Source: Variovorax paradoxus_P
GTDB lineage: Bacteria > Pseudomonadota > Gammaproteobacteria > Burkholderiales > Burkholderiaceae_C
Direction: 5' to 3' (one strand)
Length of the DNA: 64,000 bases
Assembly: GCF_050627025.1 (NCBI RefSeq)
Contig: NZ_CP192472.1
The notes under the pieces are model-generated. The model searched no databases and was not told the origin of the DNA. It saw only the letters and a list, made by a program, of their open reading frames with translations. Below are positions 18,001 through 24,776 of this stretch, piece by piece; position 1 is the stretch's first letter, and every line of letters begins with the position of its first letter. The translations under genes were made by a program, and so were the position numbers.

Positions 18001-21000
18001 CAGCGGTGGCAGTGCCGCGGTGGGCGCCGGGCGCAACATCAACATGGGGACGGTGACCGAGTCCAGCGCCATGAGCAGCGCAGGCAAGCAGACCACGGTA
18101 GCCGCCTCGCAAAGCCGCGAGGTCGGTTCGGTCGTTCAAGCCCAGGACAACGTGCGCCTCGCAGCCGGCAACGACATCAACATCCGCGCCGGCGCAGTGG
18201 CCAGCCTCGACGGCGCGCTGGTTGCCACCGCGAAGAACGACATCAACCTGACCGCCGGCCAGGCCACCACCAGCGTCACCACAACCACGCAGAAATCTTC
18301 CGATGGCCTGTTCAGGAAGAAGAGCTCCAGCACCTTCGACAGCACCACCACCACGGAGGTGCTCTCCAGCAGCCTGAGCGGCAAGGCAGTGGCTGCAGTG
18401 GCCGGCAACGACATCAACCTGCAGGCCGCGCAACTCCACTCCGACGACGCCATGAGCCTGTCGGCGGGCCGCGACATCAACCTCACGACCGCCACCAGCA
18501 GCCGCACCGAACTGCACGCCAGCCAGCAGCGCACCAGCAGCACCGCCTTGTCGCGCGCCTGGGCGCTTGCCTCCGATGCCGGCGGGCCGGTCGGCGGCTA
18601 CGGCAACCGCAAGAATTCGGGCAACAGCACCAGCGTCGACACCCAGACGCAGGCGGTCGGCACCACCATCTCGGCCGGCAGCCTTCAGACCGTCAGCGGA
18701 CGCGACACCACCTTGCAGGCGGCCACCGTGGTGGCCGACAGGGACATCACCATGCTGGCCGGGCGCAATCTCACTATCGAGAGTGCCCAGAACACACAGT
18801 TCAGCAGCAGTTCGTCGGCCAATGCCAAGAGCGGCTTCATCGGTTCCTGGTCGCAGCCCGGAGTGGGCCATATCAAGGACTTTGGCGCCCAGACGACCAG
18901 CCGCACCACCCAGCAGGCCAGCCAGGTGGCCAGCCTCGCGGGTAACGTGACACTGGTGGCCGGCAACGAATACCGCCAGACCGCCAGCAGCGTCATGGCC
19001 GCGGGGCAGGCCGGCCCACTCGCAGGCGGAGACGTCAACATTCTTGCGAAGAACGTCACCATCAACGAGGCCTTCAACACCGAGCAGAGCATGGCGGTGC
19101 AGCGCAGTTCCAGCAGCAAGCTGGGCGGCAGCGCGAGCTTCATGGGCATCAGCACGGACAACCTGCGCAATGCTCAGGGTACGGTTCGGGAGATGGGAGG
19201 CACCAAGGGCAACGACCGCATGCAGGCGATGGGTGCGTTGAACCTGGCCATGTCGGGCAAGCAGGCCTACGACGCGGGCAGCACACTCGCCGGTGCGTTG
19301 AACGGAACCGGCCCCAGCCTGACCAGCATGAGCGAACTAGGCACCCTGAGCTATGGCGTGAGCGTGAGCGCAAGCCGCAACACCAGCCAGGGCACCAGCT
19401 TCAGCACCAGCTCCACGGCGGTGGGCTCCAGCGTCACGGGGGCCAACAACGTCAACATCGTCGCCACGGGCGGAGGCGCCGGCTCCAACATCCACGCCGT
19501 GGGCTCCACCATCGCGGCGGGCAACACCGTCAACCTGGCGGCGGACAACGACGTCATCTTGGAGGCCAGCAAAAACACAAGCATGACGGTGGGCCAGAAC
19601 TCCAGCCATGGCACCAGCGTGGGCGTGACCTTCGGGGCCGGCGCACAGAACGGCTTCAGCATTCAAGTGGGCGTGCAAAGCGGCAAAGGCCGCAACAACC
19701 AGAACGAGATCACGTACAACGCCACCCAGGTCTCCGGCGGCAACGCCGTGAACATCTCCAGCGGCCGCAACCTCACGCTCAACGGGGCGACGATCGAAGC
19801 CAACCGCGTGACGGCGGATGTGGGGGGCGACCTGAACATCGCCAGCTTGCAGGACGTGAGCGTGGGCCAGAGCCGCCAGTCGAGCGGCGGCTTCGGGGTG
19901 AGCCTGTGCATTCCGCCGATCTGCTACGGGGTGGTCGCGACGGTCAGTGCGAACTCGGCCAGCGCCAAAGCCAATGGGGTCTTCATCAGTCCGGCCGTGC
20001 AGTCCGGCATCAAGGCGGGGGATGGCGGCTTCGATGTGAACGTCAAGGGCAACACGAACCTGACGGGTGCAGTGATCGAGAGCACGCAAGCAGCAATCGA
20101 CGCAGGCAAGAACAGCTTCTACACCGGCGGCGCGCTCACGATGAGCGATCTGCAGAACGTGAGCCAGTCCAGTGGGAGCAGCTATGCGGTCGGTGGCAGC
20201 GTGGGCCTGGGCTACACGACGCGCAACGACCCGACTCCGTCGTGGAGTCCCAAGGAGGGGCAGTCGCCGGTGCCTCTGGGCGGCAGTCCTGGGGTCGGCA
20301 GCTACAGCGGCAACAACCAGGCCAGCGTCACGAAGTCGGGCATCTCAGGTATTGCGGGCGATCAAAGCGTCAGGACCGGTGACAACGCCAGTGCAGGCTC
20401 CTTGGTGAAGGATTGGAACACCCAGGCCATTCTTCAGAACGTACAGGCGCAGTCTCAACTGACGCAACAGTTCAATCAGAACATCTCGCGGGAGATCGGC
20501 ACCTATGCAAGCAAGCAGGCCGCCGAGTTGCGCGATCAGGCGAGCAAGGAGAGTGATCCGGCCAAGAAACAAGCGTTGCTCGAGGACGCGACCAAATGGG
20601 ACGAAGGCGGCGAGTACCGCGTAGCCGCTCACATGGGAGCGGGGTTGCTGAGCGGCGGCGTGGCCGGGGCACTCGGGGCGGGTGCGAGTGCGACGTTGAT
20701 GCCCAGGATTGGCGACGCCATCGATCAGATGGGGCTGGAGACGCCCGTCGCGCAGGCGTTGGGGGCCGTCACCGCGGCGGCCATCGGAGGGATTGCCGGA
20801 GGCACAGCCGGTGCAGTCAGTGCAGTGAGCGTCGATGTCAACAACAGGCAGTTGCATCCGACAGAGCGTCAATTGATCGGCAAGCTTGCTGCCGATAAAG
20901 CCAAGCAGCTGTGCGCGGGTAGCGGCGAATGCGAGAAAAAGGCAACCGTCTACTGGACAGACATTCTGGAGAAGACCGCGAAGGGCCAGGTCGACAACGA

Positions 21001-21952
21001 TGAGAATGCGAAGAATTCGGCCTATCTGGCGACCCTTCTTGCGACGACGCTGGATCCCAACAGCGAAGGCGCACGCGGCGGCGTGGAGCGATACGTTCAA
21101 GACTTGCGCGAAGCGCAGGGCATCCTGAGTCCGTATGTCGGCAAGCCCATCGTAGTCAATGGAGTCACCCAGCACAGCTATGGAAGCAACGGGGAGGTGC
21201 AAACCTACTTCAGCGCCACGCCAGAACAGCAAGCCGATCCGTACATCAATACATTCTTGGGGCAGGCGGCGAACCCAATCGTGCTTGATCTGGCCAAGCG
21301 CGATGCCACCCGACTGGAGAATTTCCGCGCGCAGAACGGCTCCGCGACGCCCGATCACATCGTTGAGGAATTGGTTCTGGGTGGGGCCATCATCAATCGT
21401 GGCATCGGCACGGTTGCCCGTCTTGCCGAATCCTTGGATGTGGCGTTGGCCGGAAAGGTCGTGCCGTCGTCAGGTGGCAATATCAGCGCACAGAAGATAA
21501 CGATGGAGGGAATGCCGGTGAAGCTGACCTCGTCAGACCTGAACATGCTGTCTCAAATTGAAAAGCTACCCAATACAACCTTGCAAGGCGATGTCCGTGA
21601 GTTGGTGGCCGACAATTACTTTATTCGCAATGGCTACACCCCTCTCAATGGAAAATGCGGCAGCAACTGCTTTGATGGTGTTTATCTGAAGGATGGCAAG
21701 GTATACATCAACGAAGTCAAGCCACTAAACGCAAATGGAACAATATCATTGAATGGCTCTGCGGGAACAGGTCTTCCAACACAAATGACAGACCAATGGG
21801 TCGATGACGCGATATTCAGGCTCCGTCAAACTCGCGATGCCTCGTCGATCAAGACGGCAGACATGATCGAGGTTGCTAAAAACAACGGGAAGATGGTCAA
21901 AATTGTTTCTGGTGTTAACCAAAATTCTATGACATTGATAAAGGTGAAGTAA
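12002..21952 (+). CDS. cdiA: Filamentous-haemagglutinin/CdiA-type contact-dependent inhibition exoprotein
   Basis: A 3316-residue two-partner-secretion protein. Residues 1-63 form an extended signal peptide (MNKQFFRVIWSAARAMRVVV, a hydrophobic core, cleavage after AHA). The TPS secretion domain follows, with NIQTPSAAGVSRNVYQQFN and AEVIIANPAGISINGGGF. The body consists of beta-helical FHA repeats rich in NTGG and NNGGT units, plus a second repeat block (AGRDINL, AAGNDINI). NNRQLHP at residue 2947 resembles the Burkholderia marker before the variable C-terminus. The last ~150 residues, from MEGMPVKLTS at 3168, form the likely toxin. They hold D3225, E3238 and K3240 in a D-X12-ExK arrangement typical of PD-(D/E)XK nucleases. 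The last 450 bases are visibly AT-richer than the rest, which suggests an exchanged tip. The ATG follows a weak ribosome site. Nuclease activity is inferred. Confidence 0.9.
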   Translation: MNKQFFRVIWSAARAMRVVVHEAAATTGKGSSKATTVVAAGAFAPMLMGAAFAGLLTAPFAHAQIVGAPNVAGTLRPTVMVAPNGVPVVNIQTPSAAGVSRNVYQQFNVAPNGAILNNSRTNVGTQIGGIVQGNPYLATGPARIILNEVNGGSPSQLRGYIEVAGQRAEVIIANPAGISINGGGFINASRATLTTGTPQFNAIGGLDSFLVRGGTVTIDGAGLDASKTDYAAILARAVQLNAAIYATDLKVVTGANQVSADHTQITPTAGTGAAPTFALDAAALGGMYAGKITLIGTEAGLGVRNAGSIGASNGNLVVTSAGRLENTGTLEGTRVELASAGDIDNRGGTIRQTSSVGLAITAPALSNTNGGVIGVEPAPAPATPGTSGGTSTGTGAASTGTTTTGATSGSSGTAAPAPAPYVPTSPGTLTAAGTILNDGGKIFAGGPVTLNTPQISNAGGSLSVASMAVTGPTFTNAGGTLNVSNSFSANVGQLDNTGGTLNAGSLNIATTGDLINVDGKLTSATDATLTVGGHTDNTRGTISATGALTANVTGAIDNTAGTLASNQALTLAGQSLNNSQGNIASAGGNVQATIGQQLLNTDGRMASGANLTIQSGSLEGAKGSLQSTGDLNVTAAQGLTSTGTNAAGGKLALQGASVDLSGSQTGAAHIAVTATQGDVTTSGATVATPGTLAITANAQPGQTLVNSAGQLNAGQLQISVSNLANTNGGEIVQTGTGATTIATSGILNNDRARIASNGQDLSLSAASITNTGGKIEHAGTGTLTIAGGSYSGANGQITANGALSVAMSGAFSQDGGTTYARQIDLSAGSLSNQGGSLVQAGTGATTLAVGGLLNNNGGTVASNGAIVASAGSVSNQGGTLQAGGASSLSLTATGSLDNSAGGKILSAGNTTLAAGGLNNNAGSVTAVGDLNATISGAATNVGGTLAANGHTTLSAASLDNSGGAAAAVTGNLTVTTSGTTTNNGGTLQAGGATTLGNGGLSNQSGKVFGNSLDVDTHGNTLDNTHGTLAATTVVALNSGALVNDAGLIQSGGAMTIQTNGNAISNTNAAGYTNGQGGITSGDTLSLTTGAVANTAGFIGARNALTASTQAFSNTGGGVVLGQSAVAIDTNGASYDNSGGQTLAMEDLRIDAGSLTNTGGLIRSMATTTLNAGSIVNTSTSGSEQGIEGQNVAISTGPLDNTSGAIRADVSATITSGGIVNNTSGLISAGNALAIVDPNAANPGAKTLNLINTGGTLVADQSLQIDAATFSGDGKAVSGQDLGIALTQDIVNNGEVAANGNLSYTTTGNFTNNGKLLAGQTLTIGGNNVDNTANAEMSGTDTVVNAAGTLTNRGLIDSQGATQIDAGTLNNIGTGRIYGDAISIAAGTLNNDAETVNGLTKAGTIAARDTLDIGAGTINNREHALIFSGGLGAGSMNIGGALDANRKATGQGAVLNNLSADIESMGDMSLSMAQINNKDTHITLGPQATTLQVYDKIGIEGVGIFAPEDVIALQGQTYVWARNPDGSQGALLNPGGNIWGTWKHVTTITADTAVGADPARIVAGGDMNVNGRLYNENSKVLAGGTITANDYVAGAPLTGQVTTLDVANVYDRFGVFQETIPLALPPQQIALGGYEYTSNVNATNGYNAGAAPIGGANANAQATGGVNGAGGAGVIVQVPANVGGVAQTSGTAADAAGGGSAGAGQTVPMVVRTSAPNTRLPTASLFGIHAGPGGYLIETDPRFTNKRMWLSSDYLLNNLGQDPNNILKRLGDGFYEQKLIREQVAQLTGYRYLDGFDNDDDQYTALMNAGVTFAKQYGLRPGVGLSAAQMAQLTSDIVWLVEQTVTLPDGSTQRVLVPQVYVRVRPGDIDGSGSLLSADATVIKSTGDLVNTGTIAGRTLVSIDAENVNNLGGRIAGGSIGINARNDLNNIGASITARDAAVLTAGRDINIRTTTQSASGAGGLTSSTTIDRVAGVYVTNPGGTLIASAGRDVNLIGAALVSGGSAAVGAGRNINMGTVTESSAMSSAGKQTTVAASQSREVGSVVQAQDNVRLAAGNDINIRAGAVASLDGALVATAKNDINLTAGQATTSVTTTTQKSSDGLFRKKSSSTFDSTTTTEVLSSSLSGKAVAAVAGNDINLQAAQLHSDDAMSLSAGRDINLTTATSSRTELHASQQRTSSTALSRAWALASDAGGPVGGYGNRKNSGNSTSVDTQTQAVGTTISAGSLQTVSGRDTTLQAATVVADRDITMLAGRNLTIESAQNTQFSSSSSANAKSGFIGSWSQPGVGHIKDFGAQTTSRTTQQASQVASLAGNVTLVAGNEYRQTASSVMAAGQAGPLAGGDVNILAKNVTINEAFNTEQSMAVQRSSSSKLGGSASFMGISTDNLRNAQGTVREMGGTKGNDRMQAMGALNLAMSGKQAYDAGSTLAGALNGTGPSLTSMSELGTLSYGVSVSASRNTSQGTSFSTSSTAVGSSVTGANNVNIVATGGGAGSNIHAVGSTIAAGNTVNLAADNDVILEASKNTSMTVGQNSSHGTSVGVTFGAGAQNGFSIQVGVQSGKGRNNQNEITYNATQVSGGNAVNISSGRNLTLNGATIEANRVTADVGGDLNIASLQDVSVGQSRQSSGGFGVSLCIPPICYGVVATVSANSASAKANGVFISPAVQSGIKAGDGGFDVNVKGNTNLTGAVIESTQAAIDAGKNSFYTGGALTMSDLQNVSQSSGSSYAVGGSVGLGYTTRNDPTPSWSPKEGQSPVPLGGSPGVGSYSGNNQASVTKSGISGIAGDQSVRTGDNASAGSLVKDWNTQAILQNVQAQSQLTQQFNQNISREIGTYASKQAAELRDQASKESDPAKKQALLEDATKWDEGGEYRVAAHMGAGLLSGGVAGALGAGASATLMPRIGDAIDQMGLETPVAQALGAVTAAAIGGIAGGTAGAVSAVSVDVNNRQLHPTERQLIGKLAADKAKQLCAGSGECEKKATVYWTDILEKTAKGQVDNDENAKNSAYLATLLATTLDPNSEGARGGVERYVQDLREAQGILSPYVGKPIVVNGVTQHSYGSNGEVQTYFSATPEQQADPYINTFLGQAANPIVLDLAKRDATRLENFRAQNGSATPDHIVEELVLGGAIINRGIGTVARLAESLDVALAGKVVPSSGGNISAQKITMEGMPVKLTSSDLNMLSQIEKLPNTTLQGDVRELVADNYFIRNGYTPLNGKCGSNCFDGVYLKDGKVYINEVKPLNANGTISLNGSAGTGLPTQMTDQWVDDAIFRLRQTRDASSIKTADMIEVAKNNGKMVKIVSGVNQNSMTLIKVK

Positions 21953-22777
21953 ATGACGAGAAATAATTTTTCTCGTGAAGAGCGCTTAGAAAATGCGCTT
22001 GAATGCGAAGAAAGAAATTTGCAGGTACATCTGCATGATATTTTCTATCGCAGAAATAAAGTGAGACTCGGATCCGTGCTGGTGAGTCTGGAAGGGCTAT
22101 CAAAAACACGCGGCGTGCATGCCTACTTTATTGAAGGCAATGTGCAAGCAATGAAGCAGCATTTTTACGTCGCAAGCAAGTTGAAGTTGGCGAGCTTGGG
22201 GCAGGATGGAGGTGGGGATTTCAGCCTTCCGGGTGATTGCTTTTATGCGCTTCTATCTGACAATATCGAGATCATCAATGCGATGGCGGATGTAGAGACC
22301 CCTCAGTTGATTCGAGAGAGAGGAAATCCTCTAACGGGAAGGTTCGAGCTTCACATGTTGCAGCTCGCGATTCGCGACGAGCACGAAGCGCTGCAGGCCA
22401 AGATTGAGAAGATGGCCAAGAATGGAAGAAAGCCTTGGCGCGAAGAGTGCGCGAAAGGAGAGGATTTTTATTCTCTGCTTCTGAAACGTGACAAGGCTGG
22501 TTTAGAGCGATTGATTCAAGATAAACATGCCCGCATCAGGAGCGTCGACGTTCGCATTGAAGACTTCATGTCCTATCTTGGCACTGCGGAAGCCAAACTC
22601 TGCTGGCTCAAAGGCATCCCTGTGCAAATCGAGAGCCCCCTCGTTCCCATGGAGTTGATGCCAATAGCACCGTTGGCGCATTACGACGATGAGTACGAGT
22701 TCCTCAAACCCGGGTGGGTCCCTCCCGCGCAAGGGTTGCTCGGAAAGGTCAGTCGCTGGCTCAAGCCGAGCCAATGA
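21953..22777 (+). CDS. Putative CDI immunity protein (Imm49-like)
   Basis: A 274-residue cytosolic protein whose ATG directly abuts the TAA stop of the exoprotein gene; its ribosome site AAGGTGAAG lies inside the toxin end. This position is that of the cognate immunity gene in CDI loci. The sequence is mostly helical and charged, opens with SREERLENALECEERNLQVH, and ends with a Pro/Trp-rich tail (YEFLKPGWVPPAQG). It looks to me like the Imm49 immunity family, but this is a tentative recognition. No signal or membrane segment is present, which fits protection against a toxin acting in the cytoplasm. Base composition shifts from AT-rich at the start towards the genome average at the end. Confidence 0.8.
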   Translation: MTRNNFSREERLENALECEERNLQVHLHDIFYRRNKVRLGSVLVSLEGLSKTRGVHAYFIEGNVQAMKQHFYVASKLKLASLGQDGGGDFSLPGDCFYALLSDNIEIINAMADVETPQLIRERGNPLTGRFELHMLQLAIRDEHEALQAKIEKMAKNGRKPWREECAKGEDFYSLLLKRDKAGLERLIQDKHARIRSVDVRIEDFMSYLGTAEAKLCWLKGIPVQIESPLVPMELMPIAPLAHYDDEYEFLKPGWVPPAQGLLGKVSRWLKPSQ

Positions 22778-22778
22778 T

Positions 22779-22967
22779 TGGATAGCCCGTCCGGCGATTT
22801 GCCACGAGAAATGGCGCGCTAATGTGAGCGTTGGTGCAATGCCATCGAAAATGGTTTCGCAAATAAATTCTACAGCGGGAACCGTTATGTTTAGCACTCT
22901 GGGCGTGGGAAATCGAGCCAATGTCCAGCAAAAACTCCATCCCGCTACATATGAATTCAACAACTAG
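22779..22967 (+). pseudogene. Possible orphan toxin-tail fragment (C-terminal remnant)
   Basis: A stop-free frame crosses the gap after the immunity gene and ends with TAG four bases before the ATG of the next small gene. Its last ~40 codons read like protein (for example NSTAGTVMFSTLGVGNRANV, then a short tail ending YEFNN) in AT-richer DNA. Its end-to-start spacing resembles that of the exoprotein and its immunity gene. CDI loci often keep displaced toxin ends followed by their immunity genes. The fragment has no start or export signal of its own. The evidence is weaker than for the fragment at 23539. Confidence 0.4.
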
Positions 22968-22971
22968 TTCG

Positions 22972-23526
22972 ATGACTCTCTCTTTAAAAATTTACGCCTG
23001 CGCAGCAGCGGGTGTAATGCTCCTTGTGATTGGATCGTTCTTTTGGGTACTGTCGACTTTTGGTGTCCGCGAAATTCCAAATTCAATCTCTTATGATGTA
23101 ACTGTTCCAGCTGAGTCTGTCGAGATTTTATTTAAGAATATAAGTACAGCAGTCGCGCAGATCGGGCTGCGAATTGGAAAAAATAAAGAGGCGAATGATT
23201 TTCTTCGTAACCACTGGAGCAATGATGATGAATCTCAAGGCGTCACCTGGGATTTTTCAGGCGACGGACGAGTTCATATTTCAATATTTTCTATGGTAGC
23301 TGGGAGCGATGAATCATTTTTAAATATGGTTTCGTCGGTGCAAGGTCAAATTTCTGCGTGGCCTGAAGGCATGAAGAGTCATCTGCAATTGGCGCCAGAG
23401 CGATTTGGTGCTTGCGCTAGCCGTGAGCGTCCAGAAGTGAAAGATAGCACTTGCATCTATGAGCGAAAAGAAGTTTTTGATCTCTATGAACTAAAACAGT
23501 TGCTGCAATCTCATCCTGTGCGATGA
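22972..23526 (+). CDS. Membrane-anchored small protein, candidate orphan immunity protein
   Basis: A 184-residue protein with one N-terminal transmembrane segment (ACAAAGVMLLVIGSFFWVLS) and a periplasmic-type domain. The segment VTWDFSGDGRVHISIFSM looks like beta strands, and there is a Cys pair near the end (GACASRE, STCIYE). In-frame ATGs at 22921 and 22951 are alternatives; 22972 was chosen because it immediately follows the stop of the upstream fragment. I know no family. Its AT-rich composition and its place inside the CDI locus suggest immunity or an accessory role, as for single-pass membrane immunity proteins. Confidence 0.65.
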   Translation: MTLSLKIYACAAAGVMLLVIGSFFWVLSTFGVREIPNSISYDVTVPAESVEILFKNISTAVAQIGLRIGKNKEANDFLRNHWSNDDESQGVTWDFSGDGRVHISIFSMVAGSDESFLNMVSSVQGQISAWPEGMKSHLQLAPERFGACASRERPEVKDSTCIYERKEVFDLYELKQLLQSHPVR

Positions 23527-23538
23527 AGATTGATGTGA

Positions 23539-23694
23539 AAACGCGGTGCGACAGATGCTGAGTGTGTCGAGAAGAATCTGGGCGGGTTTTGGCGAGGGAA
23601 TTGCAAAAAGAATCGAACAATAAATCCGGCGTATCTCCGGCAACAAGAGAAAAATCATGAAGCTGTCACACATTTGGTTGTGATTCATCCTTGA
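23539..23694 (+). pseudogene. Probable orphan CdiA C-terminal toxin fragment
   Basis: A 51-codon stop-free frame, entered after a TGA at 23536-23538, encodes a Lys/Asn-rich segment that includes CVEKNLGGFWRGNCKKNRT and ends in HLVVIHP. It stops with TGA at 23692-23694, and the ATG of the next gene begins at the very next base. The same stop-to-start abutment occurs between the complete exoprotein and its immunity gene (21952/21953). The fragment has no start codon and no ribosome site. It is therefore read as the left-over tail of a displaced toxin that now serves only as a recombination reserve. This is an inference from arrangement and protein-like sequence. Confidence 0.55.
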
Positions 23695-24165
23695 ATGATC
23701 ATAAATATCATGCAAAAAGAATGCGATATCTATCTTTGTCATCCCGCAAAAACTGACCGCCTGAAATTTGTTAGTCTATTTGATGCGGGGTTTATATTTC
23801 ATAATCAAAAAGAATACGAAGGGTACTTGAATATAAACGTCAAAAGGATAAAGTTGATTTCAGTGTTGACTGATCTAAGGCGCAACGGATTCGAGTGCTT
23901 TAGTGTCCCTGTTGAGTACAGAGATTGTCAGAATCTTCCTCTGAATGCCGCTCTGGATTTGGCGAATACGCAAGCTAAGAAAATTGGCGCCTCCGTGGCA
24001 TCGCAAACACCGAAGTGTTCTCCGGTATTTTGGCTCTTTGATCTGCGATATGAAAATTCAGTTGAGAAGGTCGCTAGCGTTGTGATGATTGATCGACTGG
24101 ACGGTCATGTCTGGAGTGACTCCGAGCACGAGGAATACATGTACGACTACAACAGTATATTTTGA
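23695..24165 (+). CDS. Small cytosolic protein, candidate orphan immunity protein
   Basis: A 156-residue protein without signal or membrane segments. The ATG at 23695 directly follows the TGA of the presumed toxin fragment; a second in-frame ATG at 23710 is possible. Features include IYLCHPAKTDRLKFVSLFD, an aromatic-rich middle (FIFHNQKEYEGYLNI) and an acidic C-terminus (DGHVWSDSEHEEYMYDYN). I do not recognise a family. Low GC, small size and position make it a likely immunity gene for the fragment upstream. Confidence 0.65.
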   Translation: MIINIMQKECDIYLCHPAKTDRLKFVSLFDAGFIFHNQKEYEGYLNINVKRIKLISVLTDLRRNGFECFSVPVEYRDCQNLPLNAALDLANTQAKKIGASVASQTPKCSPVFWLFDLRYENSVEKVASVVMIDRLDGHVWSDSEHEEYMYDYNSIF

Positions 24166-24237
24166 CATTTGTCTTAAATGGTCGCGCCTAAAATCTCGCT
24201 TAACAGAACAGAAGGGTAGCCATGCCTATGTTTTTGC

Positions 24238-24693
24238 ATGTCGAGTTGCCAAATGCAAAATTGTCCTATGTGTGACAGTGAAATTCCAGAAGGAGAATAT
24301 AAATGTCGAAATTGTGGCGGCGAATACTCCTCGGAATTTTTCTCTGACCCCGACTATTTCAATAAAATTATTGTCAATAATCCAATTTGGGGTGAGGTGA
24401 GTGTTGATCTCTCCTCTTTTACGGGAGATGGGCGGGATTTTATTGAAAGATTGAGAAGTTTTTGGAATTCCAGTGAAGCCAATCCGGTGACGCGTTTGGC
24501 GCTATTTCCCGGTCAATTTCAAGATGTCGCGCCCGACGTCATAAATGTTGCCTTGTATGCCCCAGAGGATTTTTATTTCTTGACGGAAAGATTCTTTTCG
24601 GATGACAAGGCGAACGGATTGTCTTTGCACTACAAGCGCCTGCCATTAGATGAGATCATGAAGCAACAAAAAATTCACGCAAAATTTAAATAG
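24238..24693 (+). CDS. Zinc-ribbon-containing small protein of unknown function
   Basis: A 151-residue protein with two CxxC pairs near the N-terminus (CPMC, CRNC) that should form a zinc ribbon. These are followed by a globular domain with WGEVSVDLSSFTGDGRDFIE and YAPEDFYFLTERFF. An in-frame ATG at 24253 would shorten it by five residues; no good ribosome site supports either start. The DNA is AT-rich like the other small genes of this tail. It ends 83 bases before the transporter gene. It may be another immunity gene or a BcpO-like accessory; nothing in the sequence decides this. Confidence 0.6.
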   Translation: MSSCQMQNCPMCDSEIPEGEYKCRNCGGEYSSEFFSDPDYFNKIIVNNPIWGEVSVDLSSFTGDGRDFIERLRSFWNSSEANPVTRLALFPGQFQDVAPDVINVALYAPEDFYFLTERFFSDDKANGLSLHYKRLPLDEIMKQQKIHAKFK

Positions 24694-24776
24694 CCAAATT
24701 GAATGCAACGCGTCGTTTTTGGAGCATTCGATCAGTTCGGCTGTAGGCAAAAATAAGGATAGAGGGAGTTCCGCTT

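Noticed and set aside
11984..18871. A 2295-codon open frame antisense to the exoprotein gene
   Set aside because: It mirrors the codon bias of the repeat-rich GC-rich gene, has low-complexity Ala/Gly/Arg composition and no domain; the plus-strand protein is clearly real.
24089..24400. A 103-codon frame bridging two small genes, tested as a third toxin fragment
   Set aside because: It does not stop at the start of the next gene and overlaps both neighbours, unlike the other two fragments.
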